Shown here: positions 42,001 to 53,312 of the stretch, piece by piece | Numbering within the stretch: the first letter of the stretch is position 1 | Layout: each line of letters opens with the position of its first letter | Assembly (NCBI RefSeq): GCF_910591885.1 | Contig: NC_063276.1 | Span: 9,610,001-9,674,000 of the forward strand | DNA length: 64,000 nt | Source of the DNA: Bombus terrestris | Lineage: Eukaryota; Arthropoda; Insecta; Hymenoptera; Apidae | Direction: 5' to 3' | Program-made: the position numbers and the translations under genes | Notes under the pieces: model-generated | Seen by the model: only the letters and a program-made list of their open reading frames with translations | Database searches by the model: none | What the model was told of the DNA's origin: nothing

Positions 42001-45000
42001 ATCAGAGCCGGCAAAAAAGAAACAAAACGACGCATCGAAAGGAAATATATTACCGATCGTGCAACTGGAGAAATGTCCGGTAAACCGCGAGCAATCTTCG
42101 GAAAACTGTATATCGTTTCCACGATATCAAATAGAAACAGCGGAGAACCATTGGGATCCGGTCGAATTCAGAAAATCTTCCGGAAAGAAAAGTTTCACGG
42201 GAGGAAGTTGCACGAACGACGAAGTAACGAGAAGTAAATAACGCCGGAGAGGATGGGGGCGGAGGAAGCTGAAAACGGCGGGTATTATGCGAGAGCAAGC
42301 AAAAGGGGGGCGATGGTAAGAAATATGCAAATGCAATTGCGTCGACGGTTTAATAAAATCTGAGAGAGTATAGCCCTGGGAGATAATCACCGGCGCGGAA
42401 TGATTCAAGCAATAATGCGTAAAAGAAGGAAGAGAGGAACGGTGGAATGATAGAGAAGACAGCCATGAATGTGTGAGTGCTGAAGAAGAAAGAAAGGGAC
42501 ATGAAGATTAACGAAGAAAAGAAAAGGGAAAGAGAAGTAGGGGATAAAATGGATGGACAGCTAGAGAAAAGTAATTAGATGTTTCCTGGCGCGAAGAATT
42601 GCGAATGAAACCCGAAGACAATGAAACGTCGAACGAAAGCGAACGAAAGCGAAAAACTGGCCATGCTAACTGCCTTTTCACTTGCTTTTTCGCAAGAGGT
42701 GGTTGTTTTTTAACGCTCATTTATCGGTCGTTTTTGAGAGGACAAGATGATTTTTTATTCATGGACCCTTTTACTCGTGTAGAAATTGAATTTGTTAAAG
42801 ATTTTGGAAGGCGGCGGAGGTTGTTTGGAGGTTGTTTTTTTTTCAAACTATTCATGGACGCGAAGATTACATGGGATTTAGCATCAAACGTGAAAAACAC
42901 ATACTTTAAACTCTTTACAAGAAATGAATAATAATTGCAGTACATATGACGATGCCTAAAATGTAAAATTTACAACAGTATATTTGATGATTTATCTTTC
43001 TCGCATTATTATCACGATATGAGTGATCATTGTCATATAACAAAAATAAAATTGCAAGTATAATTTAGTTAAATTAATCCAAAATATTAATTGATCTTTG
43101 ACCAAATATTCAAATTCCTCATCGTCTACTATAAATCACCCCACGATACATTTGGACCAGAAGAGCAACTAAAAGAGGAATGATTAAAAGCAGTGAAAAG
43201 CGATGAAAGACTTGCATTGTTTCGTTTCCGAGTGTTGCCTGACTGACGTCGTCTACCGGTTTAATTTCGATATTGTATCGGATTCAGGATCTCTGTCCTG
43301 GTCTCGCCCGGAAAAGCTCGCATCCTGAGTTGATGAAGCCAAGAAACAGGCAATTATGCCGCGATGGCCTCGAGAAACTACCCTCTCAGACCTCGATGGA
43401 CGTCATGGCGGCTTATAAGCCCGACACTGAAGGATCTTCTCCATTATTGGGAACATCGACCTCCAGAATGATTACGAAAATAACGAGGAAGACGCAAGTT
43501 TTAAACAACTTATCTGTTAGCCTGTTGCATTTCCCATGTACAAAAATATACAGAAACTTCTCGTTATTGATATTTCTTTCGATTAAATTATTAATTTTAT
43601 TAAGAACTTGATTGATTCTGCAAAGAAATAGATGAATTTAGAAAATTATTGGTCTTATTAAAAACATTAATTTTTGGTTCCTATTAGAATATTAAGTGTA
43701 TTAAAAATCTCAAACACAATTTAAAAATAATTGGAAGAACTAAAAACGTTATTAATTTTATTAAAAACCGTAACTTGACTTTTATTTCATAGAATAATTC
43801 TCCAGATATTTTTTAACAACACTCATTATACTATCTCTTTGATGGACTTTGGGTACACGAACATTTTGCTTAACGTGGGTTAACGTTAAAAAAGCTTTTG
43901 ATTAAATATTCGTAAAGACAAGTCCCATAATGAAATATTTCATTATTTATATATTAATCACGTATATAAGAAAGAAAGATATAATCTTTGGGAAAAATTG
44001 ACCAATTTGAATATATCTTATTTTGACTGTTTATTTTTGGAAATGTAGTTATAATGAGATTGTTACAAATATAAATCAACTGACAGAAAAGAGACGAAAA
44101 AGGCAAAATCTCACCGCGAGGCGTTTTAATTAATAAAAACAGTTTACCTTAATACTTTTTACCAGCACCTTCGTTTAAACTTGCCCCTCAATCCCTTTTC
44201 TACACTTTCAGTTCATCATTATAACAAGAAAAATCCTGAAATGTTACCAGATGTTTAAAAATTTACCAGTTCAAATGCAATCGCAGTCACAAAATTATAA
44301 TTAACGAATATGTTATTAATATTTGACATAGAATAATTGTGTTTCCTTTGCAAGCGTCTTTCTTTATAATAAAATAACAAAAGCACGGATGTTTTATTAT
44401 TTCTATGCTTGTTATAATTTTCACAAAACAGTTATAAAATAGATAAAGCATTTGTCTGACTATATACAGAATTTTGCTACTACATACTGAAATCCTCACT
44501 TTTCTACTTCTATTCATGCTTATTTCTTTGATGGTAATTATTCTAAATTATAAAATTTAGGAATTAAACTTTAAATAAAATTTCTTCCCTCGTGTAATAG
44601 TAAAATTACCTAAAAAATTAAATTATAAATATACAAAGTGTTTCACGCAGCTTAACCAAGACATAGACCTTTAAAAGGGGTTGGTAGAAGAGGCAGAAAA
44701 ATTTTCATTAGACAAAATGAAATGATATCAAGTGGTGCATTACGTGGTGCATGTATCTAGTTTGGAAGTAAAAAATTTCAAGGATTTCAAAGTTTTGATT
44801 TCTATTTTTCTTTAACAAAGATATGCATTTTTATGTACTTTATGTATGTTAATTTATATAAAATAATAATTCTAACTTTTCAAAAGTTAAGTAATTTGGG
44901 ACTCGAAATTGTCGTGTCTAATAGCCAAAAATCAGGCATTGTCGGATAATTACATTGCGTAGAACCCACAAACTTAGAACCAATGCCCAGCTTGAAATTC

Positions 45001-47091
45001 TTTAAAAAATTTACGGTAAAAAAAGTGTTATCGAAGCAAGGAATATTATTATTGATATTTACATCATTAATGTTGAATTAATAATCAAATTATCAATTAT
45101 TCCAATATGATAATATAAGTACATAAGTATAAAGCGATTCCAAATTTTACATTAGCAGTACAAACAATTAGCATAACACGATTCAACGAAACTTCGAAAC
45201 AGGCCGAGAAATATATCAAGCTATATCATCAAAGATTTCAGCCTAAATTAACAGGTAAACACGTTTGTTGTTTAAACAGTTTCACGCTACTCGCGACCGA
45301 ATAAACATCTGCTCCAGGCAAAGTTTATGCTTGCTAGCATCAGAATTCGCGGATTCTGGAAAATTAATAAACTTCCTGATTAAATGTGGTGTCTCGCGCG
45401 TGACGTGACTAATCGAAGTCGTCACTCTCAGCGGGTAACTGAGTCGAGACGAGCGGATAATTAACTTCTACCAGTTTCTTTTGCACATCCGTCGACTTTT
45501 CCCTGTTCGTTCTCTTTTTCTCCTCCGCCCTTCCACCCTTTTCTTTTTTCTCTCAAACGCAAAGCCTGCGGCTTCCACGAGATTCCACTTTCCACGTGAT
45601 TCAACGAAAGTTTCCACTCGAAAGTGCGCAACACTGAAGAAATCGTGAAATGACTGACCGATTACTTACCTAAATGTGTTCAGATTGTCCTCCAGTGGAA
45701 TCCAGCTTTCTAAAAGGATTGAAAGTGTCGCTTTATCGAAAAATCGCGTCTCAGCTACAGTTCAGAGGATCGTTTCTGACAAAAGTTTGCTCATTGCGTT
45801 CTTTGTGACGATTCTTTGGAATTGTTAAGATTTTGCTGTTCTCATTTTGTTCAATCACTGCGGATAATTCATTATATCGATAGCATAGAAAAATCAACAT
45901 GTAAATTTTTGCTGTAATTAATTTTGATTTTTGTAGTTGTTAATATTCTGCAGTGTAATAAAGTCTCAAATGAAAGAGATATATTCTATCTTTTCGGCTC
46001 ACTTTTTTTTGTAGAATCGCCCTCTCCTCGATAATACGCATCATTATTAGAATACCCTGTATGTTAAGTTGTTTACAAGAAGAATTAATCTATCCTTTTA
46101 ATATCCGCTGTATACTTATGTCTTTACCTTCAAAAACTTTCTACTCCAACGACACAAGAGAACTATATCACAACTTTTAATGTACATACACCTTTACTGA
46201 CGCTACAAAACCCTTTTTCAAATTTACTCACGCGTCAAGAAACTAATTTAAAATAATAAAACAAAAATATTTGTTGTATATGATACGATAAACCTCATCG
46301 ATCTTGCGGGTATTACTATACCTAGTAAATAGATATTCCATTGTCAATGCAACAAAGCAAATAAAATCGCGATGCAATGTTGCGTTCACGTGGAATAAAA
46401 TGTACATAGTGAATGCTTATTAATTACGAGTGCATCGACGAAACAACAATAATCAACGCCGCGTTTCCCGTTTTACATAATGTCTATCGCATTTCATCCG
46501 GAATCGCTGATCACTCCCCTTTCGTGGCTCGCGGCTGACTTGGCACTGGTTTGTTCTATTGGCAGCGCGCGCGCGTGTTTAAATCCACGAAAAGTTTGAC
46601 GGAAGTTTATCGTGCGGCGCGATTGAAAATCAATGAGATCCTCTGGTGAAACTGACGTGAATTCCGGCAGAGAGTTTACAGAAGGAAAGGATAATACGGG
46701 AAAGTGTTTGGGAAAACAATCCCGCCACGAATATCGCTGTGAAACGCCAGATTTCCTGTTGTGTACATTATGATAATTTTCTGGATTAAAATGTACAAGA
46801 GTGGAAAAGAAAAAATATTTTCTTTTTATAAAAAATTTGTAATATTCGTGAATTTTTGTCATTACTTATATGAAATTATATAGAGTACTTTGTTAAATTA
46901 ATTTTTCTTCCAGTTTTATTATTTTATTATAACGTTGATATTCTGGGTAAATTTTACCCATGATGTTTTAGTATTTTGTATCTTACTTGCAAATATTCTG
47001 CTTTTGTAAAAATATTTGCATCTCCCGTGTTTTATTATAAAATTGAAATATTTGCAGCTCTTATATTTTTTTATGCACCATATCGGCCATA
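39063..47091. other. Long noncoding stretch
   Basis: No gene supported. GC-richer islands near 40860-41470, 42040-42420, 45380-45650 and 46440-46740 contain frames up to 168 codons (40988-41494) with no recognisable domain and competing frames in other phases. A segment near 44633-45010 starting GTGTTTCACGCAGCTTAACC looks repeat-like but could not be bounded. A GCGCGCGCGC run lies near 46564. Confidence 0.4.
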
Positions 47092-47093
47092 TA

Positions 47094-47308
47094 TTAAGTC
47101 GTCAGAAAAGTTTCTTTCGTTTTATAAGGAAATAACGGATGCACAACATTTTCCGTTTTATTTTATTTTATCGAATTACGTATGATCCATTTTGTTCTAT
47201 CAAAATAAAGATCACAACGTTCGACAGATTAGGTTTCATGTTTGTACAAAGATGCATCGTTGTAAAAGACGTGTCTGTAAAAAGAAGACACTTTTCGGAC
47301 AACCTAAT
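47094..47308. mobile_element. Mariner-type MITE, copy 2 (inverted relative to copy 1)
   Basis: A 215-bp element runs from TTAAGTCGTCAGAAAAGTTT to ACTTTTCGGACAACCTAA. It is flanked by TA at 47092-47093 and 47309-47310. By eye it matches the reverse complement of the copy at 36156-36369 end to end, with roughly a dozen differences. The first terminal base pairs have decayed (TTAAG instead of TTAGG). It has no transposase. Confidence 0.85.
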
Positions 47309-47310
47309 AA

Positions 47311-47904
47311 ATAGAGAAGGCCCTTATATAAGTCCAAATTTTTAACTTAATTTGAAAGATAAGATGATCTTTTTTTTTAAAAAAAGTAGAATCTCATGCC
47401 GTGAATTGATAAACGTTTTCGGAAATTCCGGAAAATATAAATCTGCATCCGGTGTCCCAGTCAGCAGAGAGTTTCCCAGAAATCCCTATTCTCGTATATA
47501 GATCGCATATTCATATAGATCTTTTGTCCTAACACCAATGTCCCCGCGTTTAAAGCACAGATCTAGCCAGTAGTCTGCTAGGTAATCCACTAGTAGCCCC
47601 GGATGAAACGAAGTCCCCTGATCCTCCCTTCTTCCTTTCCTCTCTACTTTCTCATCCCCTAGGGGGACATAACACGCTCTACATATCAACTGCTCTTTTA
47701 AATTACATAGTTAGTGTTCACAAAGACAATTTTATCGATTCAGCAACTGATTATCAACAAGGAACTTTGTACAAAGACAACGCGTAATTATTATCAACAA
47801 GAAACTTAGTACGATTTTTTAATCGCAATTTCAATTCCATAAATTTAGCTTAATCCTTTTAGGAAATTAAATAGCATCTCTCAGTTATTGCTATCAATTT
47901 TCAT
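47311..47904. other. AT-rich noncoding stretch
   Basis: No gene supported. The words TTATCAACAAGGAACTTTGTAC and TTATCAACAAGAAACTTAGTAC near 47752 and 47793 are a short direct duplication about 41 bp apart. Confidence 0.45.
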
Positions 47905-48060
47905 TTGTAGTATGTGTAATATTCTATTAAATCTATTACTATTTGCAGCATATTGCAATAACCTACTTGTTATTTACAGCATACTGCAATAGTCTGTCTA
48001 TTATTATTTTCAACATACTACAATAACATATCTGTTATTATTTATTACATATTGCATAAA
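47905..48060. repeat. Short diverged tandem repeat, unit 31-37 bp
   Basis: A core CAGCATAYTGCAATA recurs at 47945, 47976, 48011 (CAACATACTACAATAA) and 48046 (TACATATTGCATAAA), with an earlier weak copy near 47908. Each is followed by a CTGTTATTATT-like spacer. Confidence 0.7.
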
Positions 48061-48337
48061 CCGTGGCTACTGAAAACGATACCACATAAATTCAAATACT
48101 GACAGACCTAAACGATAAAACCACAAAATCGATAAATCTGTATCTCATGTTTCCTAGATAATTGAGAAGCGTTTCGACATCAATTAGATTATTGACTAGC
48201 AGATAGTTGTTACTATATTCTTTGACTTTATAAACCTACTTTTGCTACATGTCTATCATAGAATCTGCAGAACAATAAACAACTAAAGAACTTAAAAATT
48301 ATTATTTGTTATATAACATAAACTTTATCGAACAAAC

Positions 48338-49111
48338 TCAACCAATTCCAATTACCAGAAAACAATCCCGCAACCAATTTTCAAAAACAACCATCATCCT
48401 CGTCTTACAGTCATCCTCCCCACCGATTAAATCTAGGAACACCAAGATCCCTTCAGCTCGAACGAACGCAGAAACCCATTTTCTTTCATCGTCACTTCCC
48501 CTCGGTTGGTTTATCTTTCCGGCTGAAAAATTGTCAGGCGGCATCAGAAGTGCTCTAAAGTCATCGGGGATGATCCCAGTAGAGGCAAGGGGACTCTGAT
48601 AGCCCGTAGTATCGGACTTTCTTCGTTCACGCAGCTTTTTCCTCTCCTTTTCGCATCGCGACGCGGTAGAAACTGGTTCAAGGGATGTTGTAAGAAGAAG
48701 AAAAAGCCAGTAGAAGAGTAAGATTCCTCCAGAGGTATCCGGAGACAGGCAACGTCGATATAACCGGCCTCCTTCGTAACTCTGATCGAGCAAGTTCCTC
48801 GTGGCAGCGCCGCGAGCACACACAGACGCGAAAGTTAGGGGAACCCAGTCCTGCGACGCGTCTCCTCGTCTGTGTCGTCCCGATTCTAACCACGCTCCCT
48901 TCACCCTTGATTCCATGCAATGCGAAGAACACGAGTCCGTACACCAACGTTGAGACCAAGTTTCACCGAAGATGGGCCAACTTTGATAAGATATCCGTTT
49001 ACCCTCCGCCACAACTCCGTCATCCCCATTCCCCCGATTGATTATCTTCCGAGACACTACTGCCGCCGTAAAACTACCACCAGCGTCTTTTTTACATCCG
49101 CGAACAATCAT
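48338..49111 (-). CDS. Uncertain 257-codon open frame, unknown product
   Basis: Reading on the minus strand from an ATG at 49111, the frame is open for 257 codons. It is the longest frame outside the mobile elements. It lies in a GC-richer island, which raises the chance of a spurious frame. It contains one hydrophobic segment (GGILLFYWLFLLLTTSLEPV, near the middle) that could span a membrane, then a basic stretch (CEKERKKLRERRKSD) and an acidic and mixed C-terminus. I recognise no family. Shorter overlapping frames exist on both strands. A pyrimidine-rich tract ending in CAG precedes the basic stretch, so part of it could be a spliced exon. I consider it more likely noncoding than coding. 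Confidence 0.18.
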   Translation of the reverse strand: MIVRGCKKDAGGSFTAAVVSRKIINRGNGDDGVVAEGKRISYQSWPIFGETWSQRWCTDSCSSHCMESRVKGAWLESGRHRRGDASQDWVPLTFASVCARGAATRNLLDQSYEGGRLYRRCLSPDTSGGILLFYWLFLLLTTSLEPVSTASRCEKERKKLRERRKSDTTGYQSPLASTGIIPDDFRALLMPPDNFSAGKINQPRGSDDERKWVSAFVRAEGILVFLDLIGGEDDCKTRMMVVFENWLRDCFLVIGIG

Positions 49112-49144
49112 TTGCAAAGATTCCCACTGGTGGATATTGGTTGA

Positions 49145-50722
49145 AGAGCTTGAAAATTATGGTGAAAAATAAAGAAATTAACTTGTATGTACAATTGTCT
49201 TCGAGCTGACGGTTCGAAAATGCACAACTTTTCTGAGCGGTACAATAATATCTTTCTTCGTAATTCTAATGCTGTTTATTTTTATTAATTTAAAAATAAA
49301 TTTCTCTAATTTCTAGTTTAGAATTTATCATTTTTTATGAAGTAAAGGATAATGATACTCACTCGCAGAAGGTAGCAAAGAAAAGACAATCTGAGAAGCT
49401 ACGGTTGCTTCTAAATGGAAGTCGAAAACTGCGTGTCACTCGATTGTCAGTGCTTGGCATAACTTCTCCTATTATATCAAATATACAGTCTCACAGGTTG
49501 GAGCCTTCTGGATTATAATAGTCGCTTATAATACTAATTTGTCACAGTGACAGGCTTAATCCAGGAGATTGAATAGAATTTAATATAGAACTGTGTAATT
49601 AAATTTCATATCTCATTTATAATCAGTTAAATTACGCTTGTATTCGGAAAACTGTTTATGACGAAACATGATCTACATCTTTATGAAACCAGAATTTTTC
49701 TGTCATTTAACCGTATTTTTATAATAATTTAACTATTATCCTTTTTTGAAAGAAACAATGCATTCACAAAGGTTTTATATAGTCTACTATAGAGAATTTT
49801 TTAAATTGTCAAATGCGCATCAACAATTGTTCAATTCTCTATTAAACTGTAATTATATCAAACATTTAATTCTTTAATAATTCTTAACTGTAAAAGAAAA
49901 TTCTTTGAACGATCGAACATGAGTAATTTTTCAATCCTCAACTAAGCTACAATTAGATTAAATTAAAATTCAAACCTAAAATTTAATTCTATCACGTAAT
50001 TACAAAAAGAAGCATTAAATGTGAGAATGTGTAAAGAAGCATAAAAATGTAATATTTTTGCTGATACTCATATATTCAGAGACAAGTTCCTCGTTCGAAC
50101 AAAGTTAAGATATCCGTTTTAAAAGTAGCGCAGACTGTACACGGCGAATAATAAAGGCAGATGGTAGTAATCGTAAAGAAAGGATCAATGTTTCAACGCG
50201 CACAGTTCTGCATCCAAGATACACGTAAATGGAGACGGGTTCTCGTATTTCAAGCAAACGAGGGTTCTGCTCTGATAATCATTGAGGAGGCTTCTGTTAA
50301 TCTTACAGGACTCGACGCGATGTTTACGTTCATGTTGCCCTTTCTTTGATGTAAATCAGTCGATAACCGTCTACGTTTTCGGTGTAATGGCTGGTGTTGT
50401 ATTACAATAGTTAAACTACGACTGATATCAGTCGTGTTTAGTCGTTTAATTCATAATTTTAGGAGACTTATTTGAAAGTGATGATTGTCTGATTATGTAT
50501 AGACGTATTCATTCGCGAAATATTATGTAAATTAATTTAATTAAGCATAACATAATATCTTGTATACTTAATATAATACACTTACTTGAGTATTGAAACT
50601 ACTTGATACTAATCAACAGTCGTTTGGTAATATTTATCGATTTATTGTAAAGTAGTATTTGTCTGATTGTATACTGGCATGTTCTACTAGAGATTGATTC
50701 AATAATTACTTGTGCTTTTATA
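49145..50722. other. AT-rich noncoding stretch
   Basis: No gene supported. It contains the palindrome at 50418-50435 described separately. Confidence 0.45.
50418..50435. other. Perfect 18-bp palindrome
   Basis: ACGACTGATATCAGTCGT is its own reverse complement. It and its right flank (TAGTCGT...AATTCAT) resemble the hairpin and right flank at 26866-26915. Confidence 0.9.
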
Positions 50723-50727
50723 AAATC
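50723..50727. repeat. 5-bp target-site duplication of the BEL/Pao element (left)
   Basis: AAATC immediately precedes the TG of the left LTR and is repeated exactly at 56031-56035 after the CA of the right LTR. Confidence 0.9.
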
Positions 50728-51667
50728 TGAATAAAATCGAGCTATCGCGGGGAGACGCGGTCGTTAGAATACGCGTCAACGAGAGTCGTAAATTCCCGTT
50801 ACGATTAGAATAATCGACACCACGAATAGTTCGATCCCCGTATTTCGGTTAGGATAATCGGGGTGGTTGATGCGATATAACACTGGGAGTCACAGAATTA
50901 TAATAATGTATATTTCCAACAGTTACTCTACACGATTGAAAAGATATAAACAATTAACAACTTTATCGCACGCAGATAATGTAGATGTATACAATATAGA
51001 GCAATGCTCTTACAATTGAACTTAATCTCTTGGTGGACGTAGCACAATATGATACTTAATAGAATAAGCGAATGTTTCGCAATGTCGCGGATCGACTTGA
51101 ATTGGCGTTCTGTTCAGAGTTAGACGTTAGGCGTTAGAATTTTGACTAGCTGGTCGCTCTTGCGTTGAGATGGAAGAAAGTTCAGTGTGGGTGTGCCTTT
51201 TGCATGACGAACGCGGATTCGTTGTTCACACTTTTCGTTAAGAAAAGTGAGGGTAACGATCCGCGATGTCGATTGGTTATGCCCTACGCTGATGCTTGAA
51301 GGGATGGGTAGAAGGCCTCCTACCATCGTGGTTGATAGGTGACCTTGTTCATGGAAAAACCTGATTGTTTTATTAGCTAGCTATTCGATTCTTCCCGATG
51401 GGTGCGTGTTCGCTTTCTCCGTATTTTTTCAGCGCGCCTAATAAACCCAAGGACCTCTCTAAAAACCAGATGTGCTTCGAAAATATTTTTTGGCTTAAGA
51501 AATTCTTCAGGACAAAGGGATTGACTGAAGACGCCTGTTGATACAATACAGTGACAGCGAAAGAATATATTGGGTCCTTAGGTTTATTGAGGGTCGGAGT
51601 GACGTTACGCAGGCCGCTGGCTGTCCGATCGCGAGGGCTGGCATGCAGATGTTTAGGCGACGTAACA
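50728..51667 (-). repeat. 3' LTR of the BEL/Pao element (940 bp)
   Basis: In element sense it runs TGTTACGTCGCC...TTTTATTCA. It contains AATAAA near its start (plus-strand 51583-51588). This lies within an inverted repeat formed by 51573-51588 and 51440-51455 (15 of 16 positions complementary). Short open frames inside it on both strands are not genes. Confidence 0.95.
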
Positions 51668-51677
51668 TCCTCCCCCC
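51668..51677 (-). other. Polypurine tract
   Basis: In element sense GGGGGGAGGA directly precedes the TG of the 3' LTR. This is the expected site for plus-strand DNA priming in an LTR retrotransposon. Confidence 0.85.
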
Positions 51678-51948
51678 GTTGAGAGGGCACCGATCAAAAA
51701 TCTGGCTGTGGAGTCAGGTGCGTCGTTGGCGAATCTCCTTCGCTCCGTGTGGGTGGTCGGACTCTTCTGGATCTGGGTGAATGGGTAAGGGGACCAATCT
51801 TTTGACGCCACGATCCAGGGTAGTTGTTGCAGCTTCCCCTTCACTGCAGAATTTCGATCTGTTCGGAGAGTACGTATTTCATCTGGAAAATAACAGAGTT
51901 GTAACAATTTGACCAATTTGTTATGCGCATTGGTTAAATCATGTGTGG
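51678..51948 (-). pseudogene. Remnant of pol C-terminal region
   Basis: In a third frame, a short piece reads LTNAHNKLVKLLQ...FPDEIRTLR. This resembles the linker between RNase H and the integrase zinc-binding region of BEL/Pao polyproteins. It is joined near 51950 to the broken reverse transcriptase and near 51810 to unrelated-looking terminal sequence. The integrase catalytic core is absent. Two separate internal deletions would explain the arrangement. Family assignment of such a short piece is an inference. Confidence 0.5.
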
Positions 51949-52745
51949 TTAGAGGTCTCGCTGTAAGACCATCGCTGCTCGTGGGTATCGATGTCCCTCG
52001 TCGTCTGCCAGTTGTTTGAGGCACCGAATGGCTAGATAGGGGGCCGCTGACAGCCCGAATGTCACTGTGTTAAGTTGATAGGTGTCAACTTCTCCGTCAG
52101 AGTTGCGCCACAAGATTTGTTGGAATTTCCGATCCTCTGGACGCACAAGAAATTGTCGATACATCTTTTCGACATCGCCTGTAATGACGTACTGATGAAA
52201 ACGAAATCTTAAAAGGATAAGAAATATGTCGTCTTGTAGTTTCGGTCCCGTATGAAGTACGTCGTTTAATGAAACTCCGGTGGTGGTTGGTGCAGATCCG
52301 TCAAACACAACTCGGAGTTTTGTAGTCCGGCTGGATTCTTTGATCACGCCGTGATGTGGCGGAAAATATCCGTCGTCCGTGCAGTGGTTCGTGGTGATCT
52401 TCGTCATATGTCCTAATTCCAAGTATTCTTGTATTACGGCGTGATAGTCGGCTTCGAATTGTTTGTCTCGTTGGAATCGACGGCAGAGGGAAGTGAGTCG
52501 CTTCATTGCCATGGCATTCGAAGATCCAAGCGGAGGAGTTGTTTCGTTGAATGGGAGAGCGACAACGTATCGCCCTTCGTTGTTGCGTTGAACGTGATTT
52601 CGAAAGTGCTCCTCGCACTGTCGTTCCGCTTCCGAAATTCGTGCGGTGGGCGGTCCCTCGTCGATTTCCCAAAAACGGGCGAGGTCCGTAAAGCCGTCGT
52701 GGAGGTGTGAAATGCGTATGCTAATGATTGTGAGGTTGGGCTCCC
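51949..52745 (-). pseudogene. Reverse transcriptase N-terminal half, BEL/Pao pol
   Basis: This frame carries sequence typical of the BEL/Pao reverse transcriptase. It begins near DLARFWEIDEGP, the usual protease-RT linker. It then shows HHGVIKESSRTTKLRVVFDGSA (the K-x-R-VFD region), LNDVLHTGP, a GDVEKMYRQFLV block with the first catalytic Asp (motif A) and VTFGLSAAPYLAIRCL (motif B). It ends at a TAA (51949-51951) right where the YVDD catalytic motif should follow, so the enzyme is incomplete and cannot work. It lies in a different frame from the protease part: the shift maps to a run of six Gs (plus-strand C6 at 52743-52748), where one extra G would restore continuity. Confidence 0.85.
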
Positions 52746-53312
52746 CCCGATGACCCATCCGAATCTCGTCTTTTGCAGACGCAAGTCGGGCCCGTTTGCT
52801 TGAGTGATATCAAGTTGGCCGACACAGAGTGATGCTAGTGTTGGTCCGGCGTTCAACAATATTTCGATCGGAGCAGGTCTATGGAATCTTGGATCGGCTA
52901 ATTGGAGATTCCTAGGTATCTGTATCGTTGAGCGATCTACGGGTTGGTTTGGGACCCAAGACGCGATAGTCGGTATGATCAGAAACGTCAAGTTGCGTTC
53001 GTATGTGCCGTCAATAGAGGTGATCGTGGTCGTGATGTAGCGTTTTGAGGTCGTCGATAACGTATTGAGTGCTCCGATTGGGACCGAACATTTCCGTTGA
53101 TTGAGTTTTAATGAGTTAGCGAGCCTTTCGGTGATAAAGTTCATGCTAGAGCCGGTGTCTAGCAGAGCTCTACAACGAACTGGTTGAATTTCATTGTTCA
53201 AGATGTTGACCTGCGCTGTGACTAACAAGTCGTGTTGCAATGGTTCAAAAGGAAGCGAGGTCGATGAGTCCGTTTTCTGTGGTTCGGTCCCTAACAGGCT
53301 CGTCTGATGACG
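52746..53312 (-). pseudogene. Aspartic protease region of BEL/Pao pol
   Basis: After the gag stop the same frame stays open. It encodes a retroviral-type aspartic protease with the active-site stretch ALLDTGSSMNFI, followed by the downstream sequence typical of BEL elements and ending in KTRFGWVIGG. In the family it cuts the Gag-Pol polyprotein. It has no ATG of its own at the start and sits behind an in-frame UGA at 53313-53315, so expression would need readthrough, or the stop is a mutation. The frame continues to 52503 but becomes meaningless after the G6 run, where the reverse transcriptase frame takes over. Confidence 0.85.

Noticed and set aside
44633..45010. Possible further transposable element beginning GTGTTTCACGCAGC
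   Set aside because: No terminal repeats, target duplication or protein fragment could be found to bound it.
48678..48959. Frame starting MVSTLVYGLVFF that looks like a signal peptide
   Set aside because: The first codon is TTG, not ATG, and the frame overlaps the longer one on the same strand.
51373..51690. Open frames inside the BEL LTRs (also 51120-51326 and 55489-55689)
   Set aside because: They lie within both LTR copies and have no domain similarity; LTRs are noncoding.
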